Source: an uncultured Clostridia bacterium (GTDB taxonomy: Bacteria; Bacillota_A; Clostridia; Christensenellales; CAG-138). From it: a DNA stretch of 5,592 nucleotides. The notes beneath the pieces were generated by a model. That model was given only the letters and a program-made list of their open reading frames with translations. It did no database searches and was not told the origin of the DNA. Every line of letters begins with the position of its first letter. The first letter of the stretch is position 1. Positions 5,400 to 5,592 of this stretch are shown here, one piece after another. The position numbers and the translations under genes are program-made. The DNA lies in the NCBI GenBank assembly GCA_947302865.1, contig CAMYWS010000087.1, positions 1 through 5,592 of the forward strand, in the 5' to 3' direction.

Positions 5400-5592
5400 G
5401 GATCAGAACGGCCTTGATGCGGCGCACGCCGCTGGAGGACGCTTCCTCTTTTTTGATCTCGAAGCGGCCGAGATCGCCTGTGCGCTTCGCGTGCGGACCG
5501 CCGCAGATCTCCTTGGAGAAACCGCCCATCGTATAGACCTTGACCTTTTCGCCGTACTTGCTCTCAAAGAGACCGATCGCGCCCTGCGCCTT
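5392..5592 (-). CDS. alaS: Alanyl-tRNA synthetase-like protein, C-terminal end only (editing/SAD domain)
   Basis: The frame enters from the right edge and gives 66 residues to a TGA stop. The residues [39 protein letters not shown] are the end of the tRNA-SAD (second additional) editing domain of AlaRS and AlaX proteins. Visible Cys30 and His34 of the CxxxH motif are the second pair of zinc ligands. The sequence then runs [12 protein letters not shown] and stops four residues later, so the DHHA1/C-Ala domain of standard alanyl-tRNA synthetases is absent. It could be a short AlaRS without that domain, which exists in some lineages, or a stand-alone AlaX-type editing enzyme that hydrolyses mischarged Ser-/Gly-tRNA(Ala). 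The upstream part that would decide is outside the window. Its last codons overlap the start of the DUF695/RraB-like gene. Confidence 0.72.
   Translation of the reverse strand, partial: KAQGAIGLFESKYGEKVKVYTMGGFSKEICGGPHAKRTGDLGRFEIKKEEASSSGVRRIKAVLIHD

Noticed and set aside
4347..5417. Long plus-strand open frame (356 codons) across the end of copy B and the DUF695-like gene
   Set aside because: It runs through the strong terminator at 4620-4649 and opposite two better-supported genes, with shadow-type composition.

Overview
The window is densely coding and GC-rich, with short intergenic gaps, good Shine-Dalgarno sites and perfect-palindrome terminators. It carries a GH77 amylomaltase, a TIGR04086-type membrane protein, a pseudouridine-phosphate glycosidase and two secreted proteins with N-terminal dockerin-like domains. 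This mix points to a high-GC member of the Clostridia (Oscillospirales/Christensenellales-like, probably gut-associated). That placement is inferred from gene content and was not tested by a search.

Layout, left to right. A left-truncated four-helix membrane protein (+ strand, to 373) converges on malQ (- strand, 419-1885), with a bidirectional terminator between them. malQ and psuG (+ strand, 2012-2923) diverge from an AT-rich intergenic region. There, two extended -10 promoters lie back to back across a 16-bp perfect palindrome. After psuG, on the same strand and without a visible terminator, come two tandem paralogous genes (2964-3773 and 3796-4608). Each encodes a signal peptide, a dockerin-like double EF-hand loop and a C-terminal NlpC/P60-type cysteine peptidase domain. 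A second bidirectional terminator (4620-4649) separates them from a leftward operon. That operon holds the end of an alanyl-tRNA-synthetase-like gene (5392 to the right edge), overlapping by 8 nt a gene for a DUF695-plus-RraB-like protein (4662-5399).

Functionally the window is a set of small, mostly independent units. MalQ handles cytoplasmic malto-oligosaccharides. PsuG salvages pseudouridine 5'-phosphate to uracil and ribose 5-phosphate. The dockerin/NlpC-P60 pair is exported and may attach to a cohesin-bearing scaffold or the cell surface while acting on peptidoglycan or another amide substrate. The last two genes belong to translation and possibly RNA-decay control. No RNA gene, insertion sequence, CRISPR array or phage gene is visible. 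I do not see a clearly new multi-gene system. The most unusual feature is the duplicated dockerin/cysteine-peptidase pair, with differing cohesin-recognition positions and no obvious canonical third catalytic histidine.
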